Assembly: GCF_028618695.1 (NCBI RefSeq) | Contig: NZ_JAQIVI010000094.1 | Location: 1-32,407 of the forward strand | Length of the DNA stretch: 32,407 nucleotides | Direction: 5' to 3' | Source: Natrinema soli | GTDB lineage: Archaea > Halobacteriota > Halobacteria > Halobacteriales > Natrialbaceae | Part shown: piece by piece, positions 1 through 7,527 of the stretch | Layout of the letters: each line of letters opens with the position of its first letter | Numbering within the stretch: the stretch's first letter is position 1 | Program-made: the position numbers and the translations under genes | The notes under the pieces: generated by a model | Seen by the model: only the letters and a program-made list of their open reading frames with translations | Database searches by the model: none | Told to the model about the DNA's origin: nothing

Positions 1-59
1 TCGTCCATCGTTGAGCGGCATTGGCTTCGCCAGCAAAATCGATGTTACGGTTCATCGGG

Positions 60-242
60 ATGAGCGATGGCGATAATGTCGTTTCTCTCGGTACAACCTA
101 TTGGGAGGAGAGTGTCAATGAACTTGAAGCCGAGGTTGAGGAAAAGGGAGACGATTGGCCCTTAATCGAAGTTGGTGTATTGCAGACGGATAGCACTGAG
201 GCTGTAGAGTTGCTGAATACTATTCGGGAGGACTTACACTAA
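60..242 (+). CDS. Small acidic hypothetical protein
   Basis: An open frame encodes about 60 residues beginning MSDGDN and ending REDLH. The composition is acidic (clusters such as ELEAEVEEKGDDW), as expected of a haloarchaeal cytosolic protein. In-frame alternatives are ATG at 42 and TTG at 21; I prefer ATG at 60 because the residues before it are basic and atypical. An in-frame stop at 12-14 means the gene does not continue from outside the window in this frame. No domain was recognised. It could also be the tail of a decayed gene. Confidence 0.4.
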   Translation: MSDGDNVVSLGTTYWEESVNELEAEVEEKGDDWPLIEVGVLQTDSTEAVELLNTIREDLH

Positions 243-356
243 GCGGGCAGCATTACCCCTTCACGTCCGTCGTACCTCGTTTGGTCACTTCGGCACCCCT
301 CGTTGGGCCACTGCGTTGGGAACAAATGTCGATCAAACTGCTGAACATATGCTCTG

Positions 357-497
357 GGCCTTGTTTAGACGCGACTGAGATCGGCGCTAACACTTCGTTC
401 TCACAGTATGGAACCATACTGTGAGGTGCTTACCACCGGATTCTGTTCAGTCAAAATGACTCCTGACCTGCTCATCCGGAAGCGTCTAAACAAGGCT
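357..497. mobile_element. MITE-like 141-bp insertion with 15-bp inverted repeats and 9-bp direct repeats
   Basis: GCCTTGTTTAGACGC at 358-372 is exactly inverted at 482-496. The 9-mer TATGCTCTG occurs immediately outside on both sides (348-356 and 498-506), as expected of a target-site duplication. The 141 bases between the direct repeats contain no credible gene and carry a strong central palindrome (400-425). This is the layout of a non-autonomous miniature element, probably moved in trans by an IS with similar ends. The parent family is not identified; the 9-bp duplication is compatible with IS5-type haloarchaeal elements (inference). Confidence 0.75.
400..425. repeat. Perfect 12-bp-arm palindrome inside the MITE-like element
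   Basis: CTCACAGTATGG, a two-base AA spacer, then CCATACTGTGAG. The arms pair completely. It sits roughly mid-way between the terminal inverted repeats and could form a cruciform or RNA hairpin. Confidence 0.75.
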
Positions 498-690
498 TAT
501 GCTCTGTATTCAGCACGCAGTTTCTGCTATCTCTCGGACAAATTGGTCATCGCTCCGTTATCTGCTTGCCCTGTACTTACCGATCCCTCTCAAAATTTGT
601 TAGCCGCTGATGATGAGGCAGTGCCGCTCGAACGAGAATTCGAGCGTCTCCCGAAGGCGGAATCAAACGCGGATAAGGGAAACAACCAGG

Positions 691-1026
691 ATGAAGGATC
701 ACCAGTACCAGACAATGACTGATCAGTCGAGTGCTAGACCCAGTGTCGATCCAGAAACGCTGTCTGGACGCAATATTCCCCATCCGCCGCATTCGTGGGA
801 GGCCGCACAACGGTGTATCCAAACCGCCTGTCCCGCAGATTCTCACGAATGGGTTGCCCTTCCCACACCCGGCGACGAGAGCAAGGGGGCGGAGAAACAA
901 GCCAAGGAGACGACAACTGAAGAGCCAACACATCGATACTGGCGAGAGTGTCGTCGGTGCGGCATTGCCGATGTGACTGCGAAAGCGATCGGACAAGACG
1001 TCGAAACACCCCACGCAGAGACTTGA
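691..1026 (+). CDS. Small putative zinc-binding protein
   Basis: Encodes about 111 residues from ATG 691; ATG 715 is an alternative and overlaps the stop of a weak upstream frame at 722. The middle and end hold a spaced set of potential metal ligands: a CIQTAC..DSHEW segment, then HRYWRECRRCG. This is consistent with a small zinc-finger protein, a class common in haloarchaea. The body is acidic and rich in T, E and P. No partner can be assigned, and the DNA-binding or protein-binding role is unknown. It stands just right of the MITE-like insertion, with 108 bases before the next small ORF. Confidence 0.55.
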   Translation: MKDHQYQTMTDQSSARPSVDPETLSGRNIPHPPHSWEAAQRCIQTACPADSHEWVALPTPGDESKGAEKQAKETTTEEPTHRYWRECRRCGIADVTAKAIGQDVETPHAET

Positions 1027-1134
1027 GGAAGTAGCAACCAGTGGTCGAACGGTGAGTACCGACTCGGGAATGAGGGAATCGGCATTACACATATGTATGT
1101 CTAGATAAGAACCCCAGAAGAGGGAAAATCACAC

Positions 1135-1239
1135 ATGGTAACACCAAAACGAATACAGTACTGGGCACGCCGACGTGGCGTCCTCGACTGGCAGACAGAT
1201 CCATATACAGCCACAGAGCATGAGATCCAATGTCACTAA
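1135..1239 (+). CDS. 34-residue basic small protein overlapping the PH-like membrane gene
   Basis: ATG 1135 opens a frame of 34 codons (MVTPKRIQYWARRRGVL..., ending EIQCH) that stops at 1237-1239. The ATG of the next gene is at 1230, so the two overlap by 10 bases in different frames, an arrangement typical of translational coupling. The peptide is basic (KR, RRR), unusual for a haloarchaeal cytosolic protein. No family was recognised. It may be a real small protein or a coupling leader peptide. Confidence 0.35.
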   Translation: MVTPKRIQYWARRRGVLDWQTDPYTATEHEIQCH

Positions 1240-1787
1240 TACAGCCGCAAGAAAACGTCGAAAACGCAGACTGGCTCCACCTGATGGAAGATGAAAACGT
1301 ACAGTGGTCCGGGCGACCGTCACGATTCACGATCCTGTTCGCGATCGTCGGTGGCCTCCTGTTCGTACTCGGCGGGATCATTGGCACACTGATGCTTCTG
1401 TCAGTACTCGACAGTCAAGAACTGCCGGTGTGGGTTGGATTCCTTCCGCTCGTCCTCGCTGTGGTCGGTGTGGTGATCGTCGGGAAGACGTATTTGGAGT
1501 GGATACGACTGCTGTACGTGATCACCGACGAAGAGATCTACGTCAAACATGGGCTCATCTCCCGCGATGTCACCCAGATCCGTCTCGATCGCGTCCAGAA
1601 CACCTCCTTTGACCAAACGATCCTCGAGCGGATGCTCTCGTTCGGCGACGTCCGGATATACACCGCCGGGACGAGTACCGAAGATCTCACGTTCCGAGAT
1701 GTTCCCGACCCGGAGCAGATCAAGTCAATCCTGACACAACTGCTCAGCGAACAGAGCAGGCCCGATACTACCACACAACCGACTTAG
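1230..1787 (+). CDS. Membrane protein with bacterial-PH-like (bPH2/DUF304) domain
   Basis: 185 residues. An acidic N-terminus ends in WSGRPSRF, followed by two hydrophobic segments (about residues 32-54 and 65-85), then a soluble part starting YVITDEEIYVKHGLI and containing LDRVQNTSFDQ and an LSFGDVRIYTAG strand. This layout (W-x-G-x-P, TM pair, 'T..xIY...G', 'L.RVQ', 'FGDV.I.TAG') is that of the bPH2 / YdbS-like family, membrane-anchored PH-fold proteins of poorly known function. The same signature recurs at the N-terminus of the 1523-residue ATPase at 20526-25097, suggesting a functional or evolutionary link within this element. The start at 1230 overlaps the preceding 34-codon ORF. Confidence 0.8.
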   Translation: MSLIQPQENVENADWLHLMEDENVQWSGRPSRFTILFAIVGGLLFVLGGIIGTLMLLSVLDSQELPVWVGFLPLVLAVVGVVIVGKTYLEWIRLLYVITDEEIYVKHGLISRDVTQIRLDRVQNTSFDQTILERMLSFGDVRIYTAGTSTEDLTFRDVPDPEQIKSILTQLLSEQSRPDTTTQPT

Positions 1788-1938
1788 CGCTTCTCTGGTT
1801 TTCGCTTCTCGACCGAGCATGTAGCGTTCGCACGTAGACCTACCGATCGTACACAGCGCTCAAGAAAGCATCGGCCCATCACCCTACCCGCCCTTCCCTC
1901 TTTTGCAGATCGTTACAAGTGCGAAAAGAGTCCTCGGT

Positions 1939-2271
1939 CTATCCGTCCGGATCGTACGGAACGACGTCGTCGAGTTCGAACTCGTCGATCGCCGCTCTCA
2001 TGATCGGTTCGAGAAACTCCGCATGCTTCTCGATACCGTCACCGCCTTCGACCTTGTTCTTCCCGTCGTACTGGTTATACAGCTGGTCCAATTCGTCGCG
2101 CAGGTCCTTCGGGATGTAGAATGGATAGTTCTTCACGTCCTTCCTCTCACCCGTGTCCTGTGAGTCACTTGTGTTACCCGTATTACCTTGATTACCCTCA
2201 TCACTCGTGTTCTGTCCCACCTGTCCGCTGATTGCTTGTCCTAATGCTTCGTCGAAATCGTCGTCAGGCAT
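1939..2271 (-). CDS. Small acidic ParA partner, probable partition accessory protein
   Basis: 110 residues. A low-complexity N-terminal half rich in G, N, T, S and Q (DEGNQGNTGNTSD) precedes a compact C-terminal part with YPFYIPKDLRDELDQLY and an acidic tail. Its start overlaps the end of the ParA gene by 8 bases (ATGCCTGA), so the two are co-transcribed and probably coupled. By analogy with other two-gene partition cassettes it should be the centromere-binding or ParA-stimulating component. No ParB helix-turn-helix was recognised, so this role rests on gene position. Confidence 0.65.
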   Translation of the reverse strand: MPDDDFDEALGQAISGQVGQNTSDEGNQGNTGNTSDSQDTGERKDVKNYPFYIPKDLRDELDQLYNQYDGKNKVEGGDGIEKHAEFLEPIMRAAIDEFELDDVVPYDPDG

Positions 2272-3061
2272 TGTATTCCTCCACGTGCTGCGCTAGTTGA
2301 TCGTAGATATCTCGGACCTCTGCAGCCTTCTCTTCCCGGTGTCTATTCTCTGGATCGAAGTTGTAGACGGTTCGCTCTTGATTGAACGCGCCCTCGATCG
2401 CGACCGTCTCCGGGACGATGAACGTATCCCCTTCGCCGATGTGCTCCAGGAACCAGTCCAGCCGCTTTTCGTTGATCTTGTTTCGACCGACGGCGTTCAC
2501 GACGGCGCCGACGATCCCGATATCCTTCTGGAACTCCTTTTCGAGCTTCTGCTTCTCTTCGAGCAGGAGCTTCATGCTGAACGTCGCAATCGAATCAGCT
2601 TTGCTCACAAAGAGGACGTTACCGGTACCAAGTAGCGCTCCATCAGCAAGCGGGCCCATATTCGGCGGCGAATCGATCAAAACGTAATCGTACTCGTGCT
2701 CGATCTCGTCGAGAACCATCCCTAGACGCTCTTGGGTTCGCGAGATCGACCAGAGTTCGCGCTCCAGCTGGAAGTTCTCCCCGTGTGCGGGTAGAACATC
2801 AAACGCCTCGTGTGGAACGATCAGGTCGTTCACTTCGGTGAATCGGTCGATGTCCGTCATCACTCGGTACAGCGAGTTCTCGTCGCTCACGTACTCGGTT
2901 TTGAATCCGAGTGTTATCGTCGCGAACCCTTGCGGGTCTGCGTCGACGAGCAATACGTCTTTCCCGGCTTCGGCGAGTGCGCCGGATAGGTTGATCGTAG
3001 TCGTGGATTTACCGACACCGCCTTTCTGCATGGCGACGGCAATCCGTGTTTCATCCGTCAT
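2264..3061 (-). CDS. parA: ParA/Soj-type plasmid partition ATPase
   Basis: 265 residues from ATG 3061. The deviant Walker A motif KGGVGKSTT lies at about residues 11-19, the switch region VDADPQG at about 38-44, and the VLIDSPPNMG segment is the Walker B-type strand. This is the MinD/ParA ATPase fold used to segregate low-copy plasmids. The frame stays open upstream to 3319, but those residues are not haloarchaeal in style and precede the conserved MTDETRIAVAMQKGG start, so the shorter form is chosen. The small partner gene overlaps its 3' end. The presence of ParA supports an extrachromosomal or integrative-plasmid origin for the window. Confidence 0.93.
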   Translation of the reverse strand: MTDETRIAVAMQKGGVGKSTTTINLSGALAEAGKDVLLVDADPQGFATITLGFKTEYVSDENSLYRVMTDIDRFTEVNDLIVPHEAFDVLPAHGENFQLERELWSISRTQERLGMVLDEIEHEYDYVLIDSPPNMGPLADGALLGTGNVLFVSKADSIATFSMKLLLEEKQKLEKEFQKDIGIVGAVVNAVGRNKINEKRLDWFLEHIGEGDTFIVPETVAIEGAFNQERTVYNFDPENRHREEKAAEVRDIYDQLAQHVEEYNA

Positions 3062-3089
3062 AGTGGTCACCTCGGGTACGTGGGTCCTC

Positions 3090-3150
3090 CGTGTTATACA
3101 GGTAACCCGTATTAGATACATAATGTTAGTAATATATAAAACTACGTCAG
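3090..3150 (-). promoter_or_regulatory. Candidate promoter/operator of the parA operon
   Basis: The AT-rich stretch just upstream of parA contains TTTATATATTAC-like sequence on the minus strand (near 3130-3140), suitable as a TATA element. It also contains ACCCGTATTA at 3105-3114, which reappears at 2175-2184 inside the partner gene. A shared decamer at both ends of a partition operon could be part of a ParA-partner binding site, but two short copies are weak evidence. Confidence 0.35.
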
Positions 3151-3494
3151 ACAGATAGGTCACAACCAAACCGCCAGACAGCTCGAGAGCGGACACCGAG
3201 GAATGCACCACTTTTGTGACGAGTGTGCGCTCCGTCGAATCTCGGAGCTCGAAAACGATCCGAACTGGTGAATCGAGTTTATCGAGCCGTACAACTACGC
3301 ACCGGAGTGAGAAGTTCAAACCGCCTTAATTTCCTATAGGCGTTCGTGAAGGTATCTGACGTTCGTTTTCGGTAGAATCGTATCTAGCGATAGATGGTTT
3401 GTTTTATATATCACCATATGGTTTACCACGGTTCTGCATGTTTTTGTGAATATAGTTGCTTGGATCGTGTGTCTGGATGAGACACCTGTGCAAC

Positions 3495-3513
3495 CAGTAG
3501 TATTATACTACTG
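3495..3513 (+). promoter_or_regulatory. Palindromic promoter/operator upstream of the integrase
   Basis: CAGTAGTA, spacer TTA, TACTACTG: perfect 8-bp arms. The centre is TATA-like (AGTATTATACTAC) and lies about 40-55 bases before the first integrase ATG (3552), a plausible core promoter position. Overlap of a palindrome with a TATA element suggests a repressor site controlling excision/integration (inference). It could alternatively be a recombinase arm or core site. Confidence 0.45.
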
Positions 3514-3551
3514 TCAATTGTAGCAAAACGTACGAAAATGGTGGTCTTAGA

Positions 3552-4835
3552 ATGCACCCAACCCGGAGAAAACGGCCTTCTCGGGCCGGTGAGCAGATGA
3601 GCAGCGGCGAACAGATCAACTGGTCCCGAATGTCGCTCGCCGAGCTGCAACAGACCTGGAATACCGAGGTCGAACCGAACCTGCAACGGAACGGCCTGGA
3701 CCTCGATAACCGACCGACCTACCGCGAGGTCGCCGACGCCGGCTACTCAGGAATCGCGTACGCGCTGCGCGAACACCACGATATGACGCTGACCGACTTT
3801 CTCGAAACTGTCGGCTATGTGGACACCGATTCCGAGGACGCTTACCACTGGGGTATCGACGACGAAACCACCATCGACACCCTTGAAGCGTTCCTGCGGC
3901 GCGTCGAGCGCAAGCGCAAGGAAACAACGGCGGACTCAAAGCGGTATCGACTCGCGACCTACGTCCGGTTGTACGACGCCGTCCATGCGACCGACGCGAT
4001 CGTCGACCGCGTCATGGACGAGCAACGCCAGTTCGACGAACTCCGGCGCGTTGAAAGCGTCCTGGATGAACTTGAAGCCGACCTCGAAAGCTACCAGTCG
4101 ATGCTGCGGTATCTAAGCGATGTCCGGGAGTTCTACACTCATCTCGTGAACCGCCACGGGGCGAAGTTCAATCCAGCCGAAAACGTCGACCACGCCGAAA
4201 TCTGGGCGGACAAAGCACCCGACGAGCCCGACAACCCGACGCTGACGAGCGAGCAGGTCGGTGCGTTGTACGCCGCTGCCGAGGACGTAACCGACCGACT
4301 GATCGTCCTCGGACTCTGTGCGTGGGGCCTCCGACGCAACGAGGTCGCGGCCTTGAAGGTCTCCCAACTGTCGCTGGCTGGCAACGACCCACACATCGAG
4401 TTCGGCGACGAGCGAAAGAACGGGCCGGGGACGGTCGCATTGATCTACAGCGTCGACGAACTCGCTGCACGAATCGACGCACTCGAAGATCGTGGCCCCG
4501 AGTGGACCGGCTATCTGTTCCCCTCGGCACGGTCCTCAACGGGCTATATTACGGGCGATACTGTCCAGGCGCGGTTTCGAAAGATTGCCGATCGTGCGAA
4601 CGTCCGCGTCTACGGCGACCCGCCGACCTCGAAGATGGGGCGGCGGTTCTGGTACACGACGTACAATAAGGCGGTGAACGATCTACTCGACAATCTCGAC
4701 GTGATCGCCGCCGAGCAGGGCAGTTCCGATCCATCTGTCGTACTGAAGAACTATCTCTCAGAAGCCGAACGCCGGAAGTACCGGCGCGAGTTTATGCGCA
4801 AACGGCTGGCAAACGCGTTCGAAGTGGAGCAATAG
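3552..4835 (+). CDS. Tyrosine recombinase / phage-type integrase
   Basis: 427 residues; ATG 3597 (MSSGEQ) is an alternative start. The N-terminal ~215 residues are helical and charged, a probable core-binding/arm region. The catalytic half contains LGLCAWGLRRNEVAALK (box I arginine), a SKMGRRFWYT segment in the box II position, where the usual H-x-x-R reads K-x-x-R, and VVLKNYLSEAERR with the likely nucleophilic tyrosine. The family cuts and rejoins DNA at att or dimer-resolution sites by a 3'-phosphotyrosine intermediate. It lies divergently from parA, with a 490-base control region between. It probably mediates integration of the element or multimer resolution. No att site was recognised nearby. 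Confidence 0.85.
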   Translation: MHPTRRKRPSRAGEQMSSGEQINWSRMSLAELQQTWNTEVEPNLQRNGLDLDNRPTYREVADAGYSGIAYALREHHDMTLTDFLETVGYVDTDSEDAYHWGIDDETTIDTLEAFLRRVERKRKETTADSKRYRLATYVRLYDAVHATDAIVDRVMDEQRQFDELRRVESVLDELEADLESYQSMLRYLSDVREFYTHLVNRHGAKFNPAENVDHAEIWADKAPDEPDNPTLTSEQVGALYAAAEDVTDRLIVLGLCAWGLRRNEVAALKVSQLSLAGNDPHIEFGDERKNGPGTVALIYSVDELAARIDALEDRGPEWTGYLFPSARSSTGYITGDTVQARFRKIADRANVRVYGDPPTSKMGRRFWYTTYNKAVNDLLDNLDVIAAEQGSSDPSVVLKNYLSEAERRKYRREFMRKRLANAFEVEQ

Positions 4836-4894
4836 GCTAGGTATGGGAAAATGCTTCAGTAATCCACTGAAATCCTGCGGTAGACAGTCTCTGG

Positions 4895-4904
4895 GTTAAA
4901 TATA
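4895..4904 (+). promoter_or_regulatory. TATA-like element of the AlbA_2 gene
   Basis: GTTAAATATA in the 155-base gap after the integrase gene, which would place transcription start near 4930, shortly before either possible start codon (TTG 4952 or GTG 4991). It suggests the gene is transcribed independently of the integrase. Confidence 0.4.
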
Positions 4905-4990
4905 GTGCAAATGCGTCGACGAATAGGTCGATAGATCACTTACACTATGAATTGACAATCATTAAGTGCAAAAATTTCACAGTAGTTACA

Positions 4991-6214
4991 GTGCTCTCAT
5001 CAGACTTAGAAGACATCTCCGCTGAGGATTTAGAACGACTAATTGAGATTGGTGTACCAGAACGAACAGAACTCGAGTTCAAGTATATGCTCGATCCGGG
5101 AAGAGAGGGGCATAAAAAGAACCTGGTGAAAGAGGTGACGTCCTTTGCGAACACAAGTGGTGGAGATCTTCTAATCGGCATTCCTGACCCAGACGATGTA
5201 GATCACCTTGGGCTTTCGTTAAACTGGATTACAGACTATACCCGGGATGAGTACAAGCTCAAATTAGAGGATATAATTCGAACGGGAACGCAGCCACAAC
5301 TCTCGAGTCACGAGATACATACGATACCGAACCCGAACCAAGGTGGGGCTGGATTCGTGGCAATAGTACGGATCCAACAAAGCATGATTTCCCCACACAG
5401 AGCTACTAATAGCTCAGGAAAGCCATTTTACGGCCGTAATTCCGCTGGGACATACTCATATGATGTTGAGCAGCTTCGGGAGCAACTTATTGAGCAGTAT
5501 CGACTAACAGAAGAGATCGAATCATTTCTCGCCGATCGGATCGCTAAAATTCGCGCTGGGAACACTCCTGCACCATATGAGACAGGTCCATCGATCATTC
5601 TACACGTGATCCCGGCGACAGCGTTCGGGTTACAACCAGAGGTGGATATTTCACCCGGTGAAAACGAGATGAAGGGGTTGCCACTGTTTCACAGAAATAG
5701 CTCAGGAAGTCATTATGGCCGTGCAAGAAGGAATGTTGATGGGATAGTGAATTCAAAGGATTTTCAGCGTGATGACGAGGATCTCTGGTCTGAATACACT
5801 CAATTATACAGGGATGGTCGTATAGAAGCAGTCCATTCGTTTCACCTCCGAAATGAGCGGGTAGAGGAAGATAGAGTTGGGTTTTTAACGTTATACGAAA
5901 TATTGCGGGATCGGATTCCGGACTATTTGGGATTCCTCGCAGATAGAAAGGTTCAGACGCCAATATTCCTGTATATGACCTTTATTGAGTCAAAGGGTTA
6001 CGTACTAGCGAAGGGGAGAAGGAATCGAACAGATCGACTCGACAGGGACGTTGCCACCCTCCCGTCAGCAACGGTTGAATCATACGATACGCCTTACTCA
6101 GAGATCATTAAAGATCTATTACAAGAAGTGTGGCACGCCTTTGGAGAGTTTGGTGATCCATACGACACTCTTGGGGAACCTGAAGATCGACTTTCCGAGA
6201 ACGGAAGGAGGTAG
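4991..6214 (+). CDS. AlbA_2-domain (Schlafen/HTH-type) protein, possible defence or regulatory cargo
   Basis: 407 residues from GTG 4991; TTG 4952 would add 13 residues. Near the N-terminus, ISAEDLERLIEIGVPE, ELEFKYML and VKEVTSFANTSGGDLLIGI match the AlbA_2 pattern (an E-x-E/K strand, then 'K.v.AfANt.GG.l.iGv'). A later KPFYGRNSAGTY segment is also usual for this domain. The remaining ~220 residues are not recognised and contain no zinc or helicase motif. AlbA_2 proteins range from transcription regulators to nucleases and anti-phage factors. GC is lower than in neighbours (26 of 60 bases at 5881-5940 are G or C), suggesting separate acquisition. Likely a single-gene cargo beside the integrase. 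Confidence 0.75.
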   Translation: MLSSDLEDISAEDLERLIEIGVPERTELEFKYMLDPGREGHKKNLVKEVTSFANTSGGDLLIGIPDPDDVDHLGLSLNWITDYTRDEYKLKLEDIIRTGTQPQLSSHEIHTIPNPNQGGAGFVAIVRIQQSMISPHRATNSSGKPFYGRNSAGTYSYDVEQLREQLIEQYRLTEEIESFLADRIAKIRAGNTPAPYETGPSIILHVIPATAFGLQPEVDISPGENEMKGLPLFHRNSSGSHYGRARRNVDGIVNSKDFQRDDEDLWSEYTQLYRDGRIEAVHSFHLRNERVEEDRVGFLTLYEILRDRIPDYLGFLADRKVQTPIFLYMTFIESKGYVLAKGRRNRTDRLDRDVATLPSATVESYDTPYSEIIKDLLQEVWHAFGEFGDPYDTLGEPEDRLSENGRR

Positions 6215-6229
6215 GATTTTCTGGGACTC

Positions 6230-6600
6230 TCATCCTGACATATTGTAATAGAGGAGCTTTTCGAACCAGTTATCAGGTGAGTTAAGTTTTAGTGCCAGAA
6301 AGTCGAGGTACTTCTGGAGATGATGCTTCGAGACACCTCTGAACTTCGCCAGCCACTAGCGAAGGAAGCTGTGGCGGTTCTCGCAGGTGTTTGTGTGAGC
6401 GTCGCCGATGACGTAGGTGACGGAGTTGATGACGGCCAGATAGCCGTTCATCCCCACCTTGTCCTCGGTTCCGTCATAGATCGAATAATCGTCGGAACAG
6501 AGGATGACACTGCCATCGCCGTATTCAGCAATGTCTTCGTCAGCGTCTTCCAGGTCCTTACAGACGAAAAGTCGAACTCATCCGTCGGGATGACGGACAA
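6230..6600 (-). pseudogene. Degenerate IS1595-family (ISXO2-like) transposase, C-terminal remnant
   Basis: Translated on the minus strand, the stretch gives CSDDYSIYDG, then TYVIGDAHTNTCENRHSFLR, an in-frame TAG, then WLAKFRGVSKHHLQKYLDF, and ends at a stop at 6230-6232. The H-to-NRHS(F/L)LR and 'GVS.HHLQ.YLDF' signatures belong to the DDE/DDN domain of IS1595-type transposases. The TAG and a frame disruption near 6575-6590 show that it is inactive, and the N-terminal zinc/HTH half is missing. It marks the junction between the AlbA_2 gene and the toxin-antitoxin zone. Confidence 0.8.
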
Positions 6601-6617
6601 GTGTCAGCACTGGTGGT

Positions 6618-6836
6618 TTGTCTGAATTCGAGATGCGATACGGAGCAGGCAGCCATCAGCTCCTTAATTTGCTCCTGTCCAGCGCTTCAGCGAGTACTGA
6701 TCGGACAACATACAACTTTGGTGTTTGCTCCACTCGAGCCGATCTCGGGTCTGGCGATTACCCCGGAAAGTTCATTGTATTAATGCGAGACACCATCAAG
6801 AAGTCGAAGGAAATACCACCTGATGTCAATCTGTGA
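6618..6836 (+). CDS. Short unrecognised ORF, possibly the tail of a broken gene
   Basis: 72 residues, ending in a haloarchaeal-looking DTIKKSKEIPPDVNL. It begins at the edge of the decayed transposase and could be the 3' fragment of a gene disrupted by that insertion. No family is recognised, and coding status is uncertain. Confidence 0.2.
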   Translation: MSEFEMRYGAGSHQLLNLLLSSASASTDRTTYNFGVCSTRADLGSGDYPGKFIVLMRDTIKKSKEIPPDVNL

Positions 6837-6878
6837 GTGATGTCCTCACCACCGGCTCGGGCAACAGATGGTAGGGCT

Positions 6879-7271
6879 TCAGTATTCCTCGACGTCAACG
6901 ACCTTCCGCGTCTCCGGATGCGTGAGATCCCGATCAGCGGAGACCACCGGTGCGTCGAGTTCGCGGCCGACAGCTGCGATCGCGCCATCCATCCCGGTTA
7001 GGTACGGGCCTTGTGGGCCGACCTCGTCGGCGATCTCTCCCGCGGTGACAGCCGTCCGCTGGTCAACGGTGTACACTTCAGCCCAAGACAGAGCTTCGCA
7101 CGCGCCCGCAATATCACTCTTGTCCGGGCCGTTTCCCTCACCAACGAGGACCTCCGCGAACGCCGGCGCCGGAATGACGAATCGCTCGGTCGAGTGCTCC
7201 TCGAGATACGCCGTCGCGACATCAGCGTCCTCGAGGTAGTCAACCAGAAACGTCGCGTCCAGAACCTTCAT
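6879..7271 (-). CDS. vapC: PIN-domain toxin, VapC family
   Basis: 130 residues. The start MKVLDATFLVDYLE has the first PIN aspartate (D5), AFAEVLVGE supplies the conserved glutamate, LTGMDGAIAAVGRE the third acidic position, and VVSADRDL the fourth. VapC toxins are Mg-dependent endoribonucleases, often acting on initiator tRNA or rRNA, kept silent by a tightly bound antitoxin. It lies 3 bases after the antitoxin gene on the same strand, the standard antitoxin-first order. On a mobile element it is expected to act in stabilisation or defence. Confidence 0.92.
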   Translation of the reverse strand: MKVLDATFLVDYLEDADVATAYLEEHSTERFVIPAPAFAEVLVGEGNGPDKSDIAGACEALSWAEVYTVDQRTAVTAGEIADEVGPQGPYLTGMDGAIAAVGRELDAPVVSADRDLTHPETRKVVDVEEY

Positions 7272-7274
7272 CCG

Positions 7275-7523
7275 TCAGCGCCCGCCTCGCTGCTCCATCC
7301 GCTCTTTCGACTTCTCCTTGTACTTCTGCCGGGTCTCACGCACCTGATCAGCCTTCTCAGATGACCAGAAGCCCGCCCCAGCAAGAAGATCACGTGACCG
7401 GTCACGGTCGGTTCCGAACACCCGCTCGAGGACATCGTTGTAACTTTCGCCCTCACGCTTCCGCCGTTCGATCTCACGCTTCACGGTTTCGCTCACGCGG
7501 ATTTGGTCGTCAGCAGCGCCCAT
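7275..7523 (-). CDS. vapB: VapB-type antitoxin
   Basis: 82 residues. IRVSETVKREIERRKREGESYNDVLERV is the short archaeal antitoxin pattern (strand, helix, 'GESYNDVLERV' turn), giving a dimeric DNA-binding N-terminus. The C-terminal half, rich in K, R and E, would wrap the toxin. It is the first gene of the pair, with a directly repeated motif just upstream that fits autoregulation by the VapBC complex. Confidence 0.9.
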   Translation of the reverse strand: MGAADDQIRVSETVKREIERRKREGESYNDVLERVFGTDRDRSRDLLAGAGFWSSEKADQVRETRQKYKEKSKERMEQRGGR

Positions 7524-7527
7524 TCTA

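Noticed and set aside
408..722. 104-codon open frame
   Set aside because: Its ATG and first ~30 codons lie inside the MITE-like palindrome and the composition is cysteine-rich and not haloarchaeal. Only the last ~40 codons look plausible, perhaps as the remnant of an older gene.
3062..3319. N-terminal extension of ParA to 3319
   Set aside because: The extra 86 residues are hydrophobic or basic and precede the standard ParA start; the DNA there is AT-rich promoter-like.
6320..6625. 101-codon plus-strand open frame
   Set aside because: It is the complement of the decayed IS1595-like transposase, whose family signatures are on the minus strand.
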